A stretch of 64,000 nt of DNA from Wolfiporia cocos (lineage: Eukaryota; Basidiomycota; Agaricomycetes; Polyporales; Phaeolaceae). The notes under the pieces are model-generated. The model had not been told where the DNA came from, did not search any database, and was given only the letters and a program-made list of their open reading frames with translations. Positions within the stretch are counted from its first letter, which is position 1, and every line of letters begins with the position of its first letter. The translations under genes and the position numbers were made by a program. Positions 11,398 through 22,979 of this stretch are shown one piece after another. The DNA lies in the NCBI GenBank assembly GCA_029448655.1, contig JACCLO010000004.1:4402001-4466000 (forward strand), written 5' to 3'.

Positions 11398-13686
11398 TCA
11401 TGAAAAGAACCTGCGTAACCTTTCAATTGGAAAGGTTCTCCGTACATTTTCGTTAGGCATCTCTTCTCTGACAGATTTGTACCTGATAACCGCAACAGAG
11501 GCAGGTAACCACCCAAATAACTCCTCGAAGCGTTTGCGCTTCAGCACATCCGCGGCCTTTACATATGCTCCGTTCGAATATGGCTCTCGGCGAGGAGCGT
11601 AACGAGCGGCTTGTAGTGCTGCCCAAGCGATGTCGCGTACGAGCTCGAAGCTATTATCGCCCGGCTCGACGCTGAAGATGACAAAGTATTTGACAGGAAA
11701 GCGGTCTTTCTTCAGCCAGAACAGCCAGCCTCCGTTTCGCTCTGTCTTGAGCTCAGTCAGGTATCCCTTGATGCCTGGCACTGGCATATCAGGTAACATC
11801 TGGCGGTCTGTCCCAAACAACACGTCCCTGCACCAGCGGGCGACTGTCCACTCTCCTCGTCCACGAGGGCGATTTTCGAAAGGAGCGGGAGGTGCCTCGA
11901 AATTACGGGCTCTCATAGTGTAGAATGTTTCGTCCGCATATCCCCCGAACTGCTCAAGCTGCTCGCCAGGATCCATGTCGGAATGGGTGAAGACGAGGAA
12001 TTTTTCCGGGCGCATACGCAACTGGGTCAAGAAAGCGCGCGCAAAGGGATCGTCGCCGTCGCGGACGGCTCCGAAGACGTAGGACCTAGACTGCGCCTCT
12101 GCCCACTGGATCAAGCCCGGGCGGGATGCAGGCTTGGTGGCTGGCACGGGACCGAAGTATGCCATTGAGGTCACAACGTCGCCTAGGACCACTCCGCACA
12201 TACTCAGGTGGCCCCTGAATGCCGCGGTGTCGGACTCCCTGCAAAACGAGGGGCTAGGAACCAGACCAAAAGCAGCATATGACATGAAGGTTTGAAGTTC
12301 ATCGAAGTTGTTGAAGAGATTCATAAAACGATTCTCGATATTAGGCGGGGGGCGGAGAGCATCCAGAAGGTGCTAACAATGGCACGAAGCATTGGTGATA
12401 TGATCGTACATAGACAAGACGCTGTTACTCACCCACCAAGCTTCATTCGTCATGACCCGAGTGTGACGTACGTTGAAGACCCATCCCCCAACCAGTTTGA
12501 CCCGATCCTCTGTTCTCAGCTGTGAGTATCCAATACAACTTCAGCACGGCCATACTTACTGAGACTGCCAACATTTGCCGACGTATTCTTCTGTCCTACT
12601 TTAGGCCACATACTGATCGCATCTAAAGCAGAGTCCTTCCACCATAGCAATCCTATCTGCAGCCCTTTCTCCCACCCAGCTTCAAGTCTGATGAAGTCCT
12701 CCACAGTGAAGTCAGGATCTAAGAAGAGATCGTTCCAAGACACCTTGCCCTCGGCTTTGAGCATGAGCACAGGGTCATATAGTATGACACGACGAGTATA
12801 CTGGAGGACCATATCACGTCTGATATTGCACTTTCGCACATAGTCTGGGTCGCTGCGATCTTGATCAGAGAGAGAATCCATGAAGTCTTCGCTGCTTTGT
12901 CGTATAAAGTGATATTCTTTGAGGTATTCTCGTTTCTGACTGTCGCAATGACACCTAACATTAAGCAGAGCCAGAGTGATCCAAGACAGCAAGCAATACG
13001 CACGCACGCATCAGGAACTCAATAGGATCATCGTCTTCGCTTTCGTCCGCCTCAACCACAACGGCAGATTCTGTTGCATGCGAGGAACGCTTTAGAATAT
13101 CCGAAAACTGGAAATGGTCATCTTTCGCTTTTGGCGCAATGTCTGGGCTGTCTTTCTGAAAACGTTTGATCCAGGCGTACGCGGGATCCTGCCTGAATTG
13201 CAAATCGAAAACCCGCTCCTGGAGGACGTCCATTACATCCAGTGCTTTGACCATCTTCCTTTCGAGCAGTTTGATGCGCATCTTATGTCCATTGTCAACT
13301 GTACACTCACGGTCAGAGTGTGGCGTCATGGCGTATAATACCAGTTCCTCACTTTTCATAAAGAATCGTTTCGAATGCACTTCTCGTCCACTTTTCTCGA
13401 CGCGTATCGCCTCGATATATTGTCTCAACCAGGTTGCTTTCTCCTTGGCGAGCCTCAAGTCTGCATACTGCTCAATCTCAGGAACAGGCGGTAGTTCAAC
13501 CTTTTCCATCTCGTCGACGATGTCCGCAGCTTCCTTATACCTTTTGTACATCGTGCGGTACTGTTTCTGATGCATGCTGCAGCGTGGTCCGTCTGTGGGG
13601 GGTTGAAAACACCTGGACCCATCCTGTTTGATGGAAAGACACGTCTCCTCTGGTTTCGGCTTTCTACGCCTAGAGCGGTCAGCCAT
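11398..13686 (-). CDS. Hypothetical protein with N-terminal Cys/His cluster
   Basis: Function not recognised. The first exon (start taken at the Met at 13686, right before a run of basic residues; an in-frame Met also occurs at 13722) encodes a cluster C-x8-C-x9-C-x3-H (CLSIKQDGSRC...RCSMH), which could bind zinc. A long, charged helical stretch follows (ADIVDEMEKVE...YIEAIRVEKS) and ends in an acidic patch near 13040. The second exon (about 12955-12535) is rich in Asp, Glu and Arg. The last exon (12324-11398) is a compact globular region of about 300 residues with WLFWLKKDRFPVKYFVIFSVEP. All three exons have good coding character. It converges on the glutamyl-tRNA synthetase with 112 bases between stops. 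Proteins with a similar short Cys/His motif occur in expanded agaricomycete families of unknown role, from memory. Confidence 0.7.
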
Positions 13687-14158
13687 CTCAACGGGGAGGT
13701 AAAAGCAGAGGAAAGCAGTCACTGACTGCGGTAATCTCGCTGCTTATATCTGTGAGATCTGGGCGCGGGTTCCACATGTTCATGCATATGAATGGTCTGG
13801 AGTTAGGCATTACGGCATGATTCTCTTAACCGCATCGGGTATTAGAGCTATGCTGCCGCGTCCCTGAGAGCGCACTGTTGGTGAGATTCAGATAACTATG
13901 CATGATAAATGCCCAGACAGTGCCGCGGACGCACAGGTCGCAGCACCTCACAGGAAGCATGATACTGTATGGACAGATGAGCTGAAGCGCTATACCGTCA
14001 AGTTAAGCGTTAAGCGTCACGCGTCATTCAAGTTGAAGTGGTGTGCACTGTGCAGGCACCAAGGTTTGCGCTCAGCATGCTGTCTTACTGCACCAAACAT
14101 TTGTTAGTCCTTGCAAAGGTGCATAATAAGTGAAGCCATCGGTCCCGATCAAGACGAA
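13687..14158. other. Intergenic stretch, no gene seen
   Basis: Between the Cys/His-cluster gene and the synthetase-derived remnant. Only short frames without family resemblance are present; it probably holds the promoter of the minus-strand gene. Confidence 0.5.
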
Positions 14159-14745
14159 TGCCACAGACCACTCTCACGAACTTCCAGGACGACGGGCGCG
14201 GACGGGCTCATCACAGACGTCGCGATGGAGCTCGACCCCGTGGGCGACTTCCACAAGACAAAGATCGTCTAGTAGTCTCCTAAAGGCTGATAGTAGTCAA
14301 TTTCTTCATCCTCTGCAGGCTCCGAATACCCTTGTCCGACGCCCGTCACCGACCTCACCGGCCAATCCCTCATTGGTCAATCCCATCATTTGATTTGCAC
14401 AGCCCGCTGGACCGCATGCGCTCGTGGACATCATGCTGTTCAGCCACGACTGCCTGATCACCAAGACACTTGAGTTGAGGAGACCGACGGCGTGTCACGC
14501 CCGCAGACACGAATAAACTCACACTCAAGAAAAGCGACATCATTCAATTCCGGCGCAAGGGGTATACATATCCGGGACGGGAAAAGAGCTGCTGTGAGTT
14601 CGTTCACATCGTTGACGGGCGGCGATCTTGGCAATTAAGGCGACCCTAGCTGATTGGTCTGCAGATTCTAGCGACATCAACATGTACAAGGTTGCTCCGG
14701 TATACTGGAGCGCTGAATTGCCCCTACCGACACGAAAGTTTGCGC
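14159..14745 (+). pseudogene. Decayed copy of the 3' third of glutamyl-tRNA synthetase
   Basis: Blocks in this stretch match the intact gene at 10659-11260 in the same order and strand. The block from 14159 (gccacagaccactctcac) mirrors 10659. The block ACGACGGGCGCGGACGGGCT mirrors the segment near 10708, and the frame then reads [20 protein letters not shown] before a stop (TAG) in place of the KKKITW continuation. About 125 unrelated bases follow. Then the [11 protein letters not shown] segment resumes near 14400, followed by the LKKSDIIQF-like piece near 14530 and a KMYKVAPVYWSAE-like tail near 14690. Stops, an insertion and frame changes exclude a functional product. Most likely an old tandem or ectopic duplication of the gene end. 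Confidence 0.88.
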
Positions 14746-15704
14746 GTTTACGACAGCTGACGTCGTGAGAGTCGTTTCCCTTTCCACAACATTTGCTAGA
14801 GTTGATAGTATTTCAGCAGAACCTGGCCAAAATGGTCTCTCAAGCAACAGGTTCAAAACACCACTCGCATAATAGTGCTTTCGCACAGCTGTCTGGCATT
14901 CACTTGGCTGTCTGGCATGTGCTTGGCTGCTAGTACCATGCGGAACCGGGTCTATGGGCAGCGCTCGTTGTCAAGCGATGTTTCAAATAGAGGTATGATC
15001 GATGATTTCTCGATGACTCGAGACCATTGATCATTAATTTGATTTCAGGTGATTAGGACTAAGCTGCAGTCGGCATTTCTTATTGTCTGCTGAGATGCAG
15101 GACCATGTATTCGAAGGTGAGCCCCTTTCGACTATCCGCTATTCTTCTCTATGACCTATCGAAGGGAATGGCTGTACCTTCTAATAGCCGGCTGTCGTGC
15201 ACTTAAAATTATCTCTGCAACTACCCTACATACGTAAATGCCCGTGGACAGTTTTGCACAACGAGCCCCCTTTCTTATCGTAGCAAGAGTAACGACTATT
15301 ACACTCACCCGAAGAATATCACAGGCTAGGTGTTGGCATTCGGTCCAGATGGGTGCGCGTTCCGCATCTGTTACTCAGCTGCTGCCTGCTGCGCTGCATT
15401 GAGCAACCCATTTCCAGTGAAGCAGAGGCTTAGACCTCAATGGATGACTTGCATCACAAGAGCATGCGTCAGCTCAACCCGGCGGTGCTTGTCAGACCTG
15501 ATGCAATGCCAGGTTATTGGCAATGAGCCGATTATCCCGCTTCTGTCAATTATCCGCCGAAGACGGTGTGTTATGCCAGGTTGCATTTATCAAATGATAA
15601 GTGCGGTCGATCCGATCATTCCTCACAGCCGCTGGGGTATCTTAAGGAGCCGCCAATACTTAAAGCACTGATTCGAATTTGTGTCCAAAGATACATTGTA
15701 CGCT
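14746..15704. other. Gene-poor stretch
   Basis: No frame here resembles a known family. Likely a mix of decayed sequence and the upstream region of the EF-hand/ZZ gene. Confidence 0.45.
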
Positions 15705-18700
15705 ATGTGGCAGCACATATCGCATCCATTCCACCATCATCATGATATCTCCCAACTACCATCCACGACTTCAACCCAATCTCTGCCTTTACCCGTTTTT
15801 GGTAGCAAAAAGTCCAAGCACCAGGTTAAGCGAGCTACTGTCGACGACTCCCAATTAGTGGCGCGTAATTATGACCTTTCGTTCTCTGGGTAAGTCCCAC
15901 TCACAAACCACATTACCTGGCTGACCTTCTATGCAGCGAACAAAGTGCTGCGAGCGGGCAGGACTCTGCTTTAGGGCCGATTGCCGCCCCTGGGCATCTT
16001 CACAGTGCAACGACAGTTATGGACGAGGAAGCCATCGGTATGCAGGATTGAAGTGCCAATCTATGTTCCGCTCATGCGTTTTGTAGACGACAGCACGTCC
16101 CTCGCTGAAACGGAAGATGAATTGACTGGAGATACTTTTGATGCCATGCAAGATTTTGCGACTGATGTCGGCGTTACAGAAATGATCCATTTCTTTGTTG
16201 ACAACATCCCACCATTGCTAGAAGCATTGAACACACTCAGCAAAATCCACCCTTTCGTCGAAGGTGTGTTTCAGACAGAAGTTACTGGTATTACTCTTTC
16301 CTGAAACATCGTTGTGCGAACTAGTTGCTGTGTCTGCGTTCATAATTGTATGCAAGCTAGCAATCAATCGCAAAGTCAACAACGAAACGGTCATCGCTTT
16401 GCATGTCGAAATGCAACAAACAATAGAGGTTCTATTATGGTGCGATGGGTTGCATCTGTATCAGGCAATTGTGATCCGTGACTGGTATACGTTTCAGGCT
16501 AAAGAAAGCGAAAAAAATCGATGCGTCAGCGCAAATAGAAGGGATCACCCTCAGGGACATTCTTCAGTCAATAGCGGGGGATATCAAACAATGCGGCAAC
16601 GCATGTGACACCTATTCTAAGCTAAGGCCTCTCACCCAATTTGTCAAAGCTGCTGTATGGCGGAAGACCTTCCTGGATTTCATACAACGCTTTTCCAGAC
16701 AGCGGTCCCGCCTCGTTACCAGACTTACCGCGCACATTTATACCGATGCAACGGAGAATAGTGAGAAGCTGGATGATATCCATGAGCAGATGAATAAGAT
16801 GTGCGGTATCTCTTCGTCCTTCATGGTGACGTGATTTGTGCTGATCGACCAATTGCGCAGGAGCCGCAACTTGACCATATTTTTGAGGAACTATATACCG
16901 CCCGAACACATGACGTACTCAACAATTGTTGAAGAGAAGCAGGGGTCAGGAAGCTTGGAAGAGCTCATTTTGCATGACGAAGACCTCCTGCAAAAACTAT
17001 CGGCCCAAGAAGGCCCGCACCATAGCAGTCTCATGCGGAATATAAAACAAGCTCGGAGCGGGACGTCTGATCGTTTAACCCAGATGCTGCGTGAGCAATT
17101 TCAGGAACCAAGCAAGCTGATGGAGAAGAATATTCAATCATTCCAGCAGAAATTCGAGTTGCAATCTCAACAAATCCTCGATCGTGTCGGTAATCTAGTC
17201 AAAGATCAAGGAGATCGCATAATACGGGTCATGGAAGACGGTCCTCCTGGTCCACGTGACAGACTAATTGACGAGGTGAGTACCTGCAGCCCCTGCTCGG
17301 TGTATATGAATCATTCGTCTTGAATAGGACGTGTTCACAATTTGGACTGAGATGGTAGGCTTTTCCAGAGTCATAGGTGTGGCACAATAAACAACTTATC
17401 TTTTCAGCGATGGCATGGCAGTGCAAAGTCTCGACACTTTGTCCTAGCGATCAGAGACTATTACATCGACAAAGCAGCACGAGGGTCGGTGGATTCGCCG
17501 CCTGTATTGGCACCCCAGGAAGGATCGAGCATAGAGAACGAGGCGATTGCGGAAGCCAAAGACGATACGGAAACCAAAGGCGACGCGGATACCAAAGGCG
17601 ATACGGAAGCCCAAAGTAACACAGAAGCCCAGAATCAGCAAGTTGCGGATAGGAACACGTTAGAGGACCATTGGGCTCTGGAGCATCTCATGCCCAGGCA
17701 ATTGCAATGCATAATCGATGCTATTGACTGTGACGCGTCTGGTTTTATCACAGTGTCCGAGGCCAACACATTCATTCGTGCTCTGCCAGAGGCCTGGAGG
17801 TACGTGTCCATGGCAAGATTATCAAAGTCACTGAACGTCTCATGTGGTTTTAGTATGTTACGTTGGCTAGCCTATTGGGCAGTTGGTGAGATTCCAGATG
17901 CACAAAATATCATTAAAGCTGACTCTACTACTTAAATGCAGGGTGGCAAAGCACTGTGACCCGGTATCTACGCGACATCAGTACAATCATTGACAAAATG
18001 AATGATCTGATTCCTGAAGCGCGCGCTGCAAATCGAAATAAGCTCTACAACTCATACGAGATTATCTGGATGCAGATAGCATCGATGACGTCGACGTTCA
18101 AGCCATTCAACCTCCGCCCCTCCGCCAGACAACAGTTTCAAGACTATGTTGCTGCCGAGGAAAGAAGAATCTATGAGAACCTGTGTAAAGTGAAATTTCG
18201 CATCGATGATTTTTCCACCCTCGTCTTGGTCTCTGGTCCTGGACGGATCGAACAGGTGAGCCTGCTGCGTTCCTGGAATCCAGCTTTAGTAAAGGCGATA
18301 CATTGCCTTTGTGATAGCATCTGTTCCCTTTGCTATTTCTGATGTTGCAGCAAGTCCTTCGGGTTTTTGAAATATGCAAGACCCACATCATCACTCGAGA
18401 TGAATTGTGGGACTATGAGATGAGCTTCGTGTGGATCCGTGGAGCGTTCCAAGAGCGCTTCAACGCACTACGCGGTTAGTCTTTGCAACTTGAATTCACG
18501 GGTGCCGTCGCTGTTTCTGACTGGCGATGCCTTCATAGATCCGTTTCAGCACCAAGGGATAGACCCTGGACGTCAATTCAAGAAGTCATATTGTGGCTTG
18601 GTGAGTAATATTGCGTCTTCGTGTTTGTCCGCCCTCAAGAACTCGACTTATCTGTCGTCCAGTTTGAGATCGCAAGAGATGGGATACATGCGCTCTCAAT

Positions 18701-20243
18701 AGGTCCCTCTTCTCTATTCGAAGCAGCAGGACCGTCATCTACAGATGCCTCTCAAGCCTGGGACGGCTTCTCGAACTATCAAGTTGAAGATGTGCTTAAG
18801 CACCCTCTTGTCGACCCCATCGACTCCTCGATATATGAATCTCCTGGGAGCCCACCCAGTCAAGACGAGATTAAAGATGAGGATTCCATGAATCCTCTGT
18901 ACGTATACCTATGTAAGTACTCACAGCGGTGACGGAATCTGACGAGTTGCAGCCTCGGGAAGTGGAATGGCCACATACATCATTCAGGGCATCCCGCTTC
19001 CCCCATGTTCGCCGTGCGGCTGCACCCTGAGGGCCACCCCAACGAATCCCGATTTTATGCTGCCTGTGACTATCCCGGCGGAACATTGGGCGCTGGTTTC
19101 ACTCTGACGGGAGAGTATCACATGGACACGACCGGGAGGACGCAGTGCGTCATGACGCTGCGATTTGCCGAGCCCTTCTCATCCCGGTGCTTATGGGGAC
19201 AACCGTTCGGGCCCTGTATGCGGACGTCTGGTGAACTAACGATCGTATTGGCCGGTGGTATGAACGAGGATATGAACACGCTGATCGGATGGTGGAAGAG
19301 CAATATCCAGGGCGAAGAGTACGAGGGGCAGTTCATCATGTCCAGGCTGCCAACGCAAGCGCTCTCGTATCGGCCGCAGCCAAGTGAAGTCATCGAGAAC
19401 CGCACGAAGGCTCTCTGGCGGTTCGCTTTGGCCGTGGCCGAGGAGGAAGCTCTCCGGCGCACATTCTCGTGGACCTACTTCCGCAGACGGCGCGACGAAA
19501 GGCACCAGTATATAACCCTGCTTTCCCGCGTTTTCGGGGGAGAAGGTCTCGACCAGAATGAGGTCGCACAGATCCGCCGATTGAGGCAGAGACTGCCGCC
19601 TGCAGATGCCGTGTCCTACGAACTTATGTGGCAGCTAGATTGTAATACCGTGCCTGAACATTGGCAAGTACTCGTTGATTGCGGTCGTCGACCTTGTTCT
19701 AATTGGGCGTTTCCCATAGGGCGAGGTGTGACGGTTGTTCCCGCGGTCTATTGGGCTCACGCATAATATGTATGGACTGCCAAAGCGCTCGAGGTTTCGA
19801 TTTCTGCGACCGATCCGAGTGCATGAATGCCGTTATTGGGATCGATAAGCGACCTGACTTGCTGAATGGACCGCACCTCCCTTCACACAACCTCCTGAAG
19901 TCCAGGACATTCGTGTACAGGCGAGACAAAGCATCCACAGTATCACTTGCCTTCAAGGCACTGAAGCGGGCTCAGAAGAAATACGCCTCCACAAAGCAGA
20001 CGTCGGTGGAAAGAACGAGCACTGCTGAGAAGGGCGGGCTCGCAGAGTCTAGTACTCCAATCACAAGTCTGCGATGCGCCCGCTGTCGACAAGCGGTATC
20101 GCTACCGTGTTGGCTCTGCGTTGATTGCACCGGTGAGGTGAACGCGCGATAGATGTCGAACCTCGGCTGACGCGGTCATAGATGACGTCTTTGTGTGCTT
20201 CGGCTGCGACAGAGAAGGCGGGGTCTCGTATCGCAGCCATTAG
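15705..20243 (+). CDS. Large EF-hand and ZZ-type zinc-finger protein (agaricomycete-type), function unknown
   Basis: A many-exon gene. The N-terminus is His/Ser/Thr-rich, then a helical domain (MIHFFVDNIPPLLEALNTL...IHPFVE) like those heading fungal STAND-type proteins. A coiled-coil region follows (about 17060-17270), then a Glu/Thr-rich tandem repeat (ETKGDADTKGDTEAQ, about 17565-17635). A single EF-hand-like loop has the pattern DCDASGFITVSE (about 17727-17762). Next are a long helical part, a beta-rich domain with LGAGFTLTGEYHMD (about 19085-19125), and a ZZ-like finger CDGC...CMDC...FDFC...C starting near 19726 and ending HNLLKSRTFVYRR. A second C-x2-C finger pair (CARC...CVDC...CFGC) follows. 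One intron (19664-19719) has GC-AG ends. The frame closes at TAG 20241-20243, but coiled-coil coding continues in the same frame for 59 codons to TAG 20421-20423, so the stop may be premature. Small exon limits are approximate. Confidence 0.7.
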
Positions 20244-20423
20244 GAGACCCATCGTCTAGTCCAGGAGCTTTCAAATCAACTTTCGCTGGAAGATAGAGTA
20301 TCTCGCATCGAGGATTTTTCTCAAAGAATGGAGACGAGGCTAGTGAACATTGAGAAGATGTTAGAAAGGCTCTTGCAGCAGCATGGGCAGTGGGCTCAGA
20401 GCACAGAAATTCTCTTGGAATAG
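20244..20423 (+). other. In-frame coiled-coil extension beyond the TAG of the EF-hand/ZZ gene
   Basis: The 59 codons after TAG 20241-20243 stay open in the same frame and read ETHRLVQELSNQLS...RMETRLVNIEKMLERLLQQH, an obvious amphipathic helix. From memory, homologues end in a similar helix after the last finger. It is either a lost C-terminus (nonsense mutation) or a read-through extension. Confidence 0.55.
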
Positions 20424-20821
20424 TGATCGTCGGGTACGTCTACTTAAATTTGTGTTGCGTATGTTCTTGCGTCCTCTATTCGAGATTTCCGAACTGGTGT
20501 GCCAAGCACTGGATTATATATACGACGGCAGTGGCGCGCACAATGTCTCAATATGTTTGAACATCCCAGATGCACATGGAACAGCATCGCCATTGGATAC
20601 ATAACAGTGCTATAGCTGTACGAGTAAAGCTTAAGTGACTGGAGCTGGACGAACGCCTAAGGCATTGTAGTTCGCGTTCTCTCCTGTTTCCCGTGCGCGT
20701 CACTGCCATTGTTTGGGCACACAGCTGTAAAAGTGAATGCAGATGTTGCTACAGTATGTTGAACGATAATTTACAATACAATGTATGCTCGAAATCAAAG
20801 CAGTCCGTCCCGAAAGCACGC
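20424..20821. other. Intergenic, convergent 3' ends
   Basis: Lies between the plus-strand EF-hand/ZZ gene and the minus-strand formate dehydrogenase. No gene seen. Confidence 0.5.
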
Positions 20822-22224
20822 TCAGCGCTGGCCGTACGCCTTCGTCTCGTACTTGCCAATGCCGACGATGATGTTCGCAGGCTCCTGCGGCTTGCCCTTG
20901 AGGTAGTTCTCGAGGATGGACCTCGTGCCGGCCGCGTAGCGCGCCTGCGCGTCGAGCGTCGTGCCCGAGTAGTGCGGCACCATGCCGTTTCCGCCGCCGA
21001 GCGCGTTCTTCATCGTGCGCCACACGTGGTCCTTCGGCGCGGGCTGCACGTTCCACACGTCCCCTGCGTAGCCCGAGAGCTGCCCGCTCTTGAGCGCCGC
21101 GGCGACCGCGTCCTTGTCGCAGATCGCGCCGCGCGCGGTGTTCACGAGCCAGGCGCCCTTTTTGAAGTGCTTGAGCAGGTCCGCGTTGACGAGGTTCCGC
21201 GTGCCCTCGTGCAGCGGGCAGTTGACGGTGACGACGTCGCACTGCGAGACCAGCGCCTTGAGGTCCTCGACGCGGCGAGCACGGACCTTCTTCTCGGCCT
21301 CTGTGGAGCACGATGAGCACGAACCCGACGCCAACATCCGCGCGAACACGTACCAGCAGGGAGACTGTTGTAGTCGTAGTAGAGGTGCTCCTTGGTGTCG
21401 AAGGGCATGAGGCGCTCCAGGACACGGTAGCCAATACGGCCGGCGCCGATGGTGCCGACAACCTTGCCCTCGAGGTCGAACGCGTTGCGCGCGACGTCCG
21501 AAACCTGCCAGTCGCCGCGCTCGATCATCTCGTGCGCGGGGACGAAGTTGCGGACGAGGAGGAGGATGCTCATGACGACGTGCTCCGCGACGGAGGTGAC
21601 GTTCGAGCCGGTGACCTCGAGCACCTGGATCTTGCGCTCGACGGCAGCATTGAGGTCGACGTGGTCAGAGCCGACACCGGCCGTGACGCAGACCTTGAGG
21701 TTCTTGGCCTAATCGGGTTAGAGTGCGGGGTAAGCACGACGGTGATGTCGGCGAGTTGTCGGATAAATGACTTGCCTTGTCGATGAGGTCACGGGTGAGG
21801 TAGCCTGGGTGGAAGGGCGTGGTGATCACAACCTCCGCCTGCGGGAAGCCGTCAACATTGCCCGCCCCGGACTGCGGATGGGGGGCTTACGTCGGTAATG
21901 TGCTTGTGGAGGTCGCTGTTAGGGCCCTCTTTGCTGTCGGAGACCTGAGAACGGATCGTGAGACGACAATTTGGAGTGCCATGGGGGTAACCCACAATGA
22001 ATTCATGGCCCTGGGACTCAAGCCACGAGCGCAGGCCGAGCTGGAGCGCATGTAAGCGACGCATCAATGGGCAGTCACATTCGTAGACGCGTACCTCGTT
22101 CTCAACGGTACCCAGAAGTCGGGGCTCCTGTCTCGCAGCTTCGCCACCGCGGTAGAGGATGGCCAAGACCTGCAAGACGCGTCAGCTTGGCTCGCGACGC
22201 GACGGGCTGCTATCGCACCTTCAT
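20822..22224 (-). CDS. NAD+-dependent formate dehydrogenase
   Basis: Oxidises formate to CO2 with NAD+ in the cytosol; in wood-decay fungi it removes formate made from oxalate. The first exon is just ATG-AAG (22224-22219), then the frame resumes after the intron as [16 protein letters not shown]...LLGTVENE. Further exons give [61 protein letters not shown] and VRNFVPAHE. The NAD-binding loop is [13 protein letters not shown], followed by [18 protein letters not shown] and [10 protein letters not shown]. The substrate-side QPAP and VPHYSGTT carry the family's catalytic Gln and His. It stops at 20824-20822. The usual Met/Ile before SGTT is Tyr here. About six introns; the gene looks intact. It has a TATA box about 165 bases upstream. 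Confidence 0.93.
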
Positions 22225-22385
22225 GCCGCGATCCCATTGCTTGGTCGGGCTGGCGAGGGTGCGAGCGAGGGGACGAGTTGCGAGAGGGCGAGTTGCGAGT
22301 CGGCTGAACATGGCGGTGGTTCTCGACTGCGAAGGCGAGGGGGAGCGAGTTTTGGGATTGCGGACCGCAGCGCCATAGCGAGGCC

Positions 22386-22392
22386 TTTTATA
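22386..22392 (-). promoter_or_regulatory. TATA box of the formate dehydrogenase gene
   Basis: TATAAAA on the minus strand, about 162 bases above the start codon, in a region otherwise rich in GC. The distance is reasonable for a fungal gene with a leader of roughly 130 bases. Confidence 0.5.
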
Positions 22393-22979
22393 CGCCGAGG
22401 CTCGAGAGCGTGCGTGAACACTAGCGTAGGAGAGCTTTGAGCCACTTTGCGCTGCCCGATTCCCTCCTGCCGAGATGCCGATGTGTGTGTGACCGCATCA
22501 GTCCCCTCTCCCATCAACGCATGACGCGGAACAGACGCCCTGTATGGCAAACGCTAGGGACATGCCGGATCAGGATGCCATTCGCCGTGTTCCTCCGTCG
22601 CTCAGCACGCTTCCCACGGTGGCTGTCCGCGCAGAGTCGGGTCAAATCTGCGCTCAGATTGGCATCCAGATTCTCGCGCGGGGATCTGGATGCAGCAGCC
22701 ACGGCCTTCGACGACGATTCGGGCCGCAGGACCACTCTCGATGCGCACGGGCCAGCAGAACTCCCTCGGAGTCGTTCGCGGGGCCCGCCACACGTGCGTG
22801 GGACTGGTGATGGTAGCCGCGGCTACAATTCAACAGTTATATCGGGGTCGAAGCACAATCAAAACGGACAGCTACTGTCGACGTGGGCACTGTGCTTCGC
22901 GTAACCAGAGTCTAGACGTGAGCACGATTCGTCGAGTCGCGATGCGGCTCGCCACGCGCCACACCCGGGCAGCACACGC
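22393..22979. other. Intergenic, upstream of formate dehydrogenase
   Basis: No gene supported. A GC-rich stretch gives long chance frames on both strands with arginine/serine-rich translations and no domain. Confidence 0.5.

Noticed and set aside
20693..21786. Long plus-strand frames opposite formate dehydrogenase
   Set aside because: Antisense shadows of a conserved enzyme gene with strong third-position GC.
22437..22904. 155-codon plus-strand frame upstream of formate dehydrogenase
   Set aside because: Arg/Ser-rich translation in GC-rich promoter DNA, with equally long frames on the other strand; no domain.
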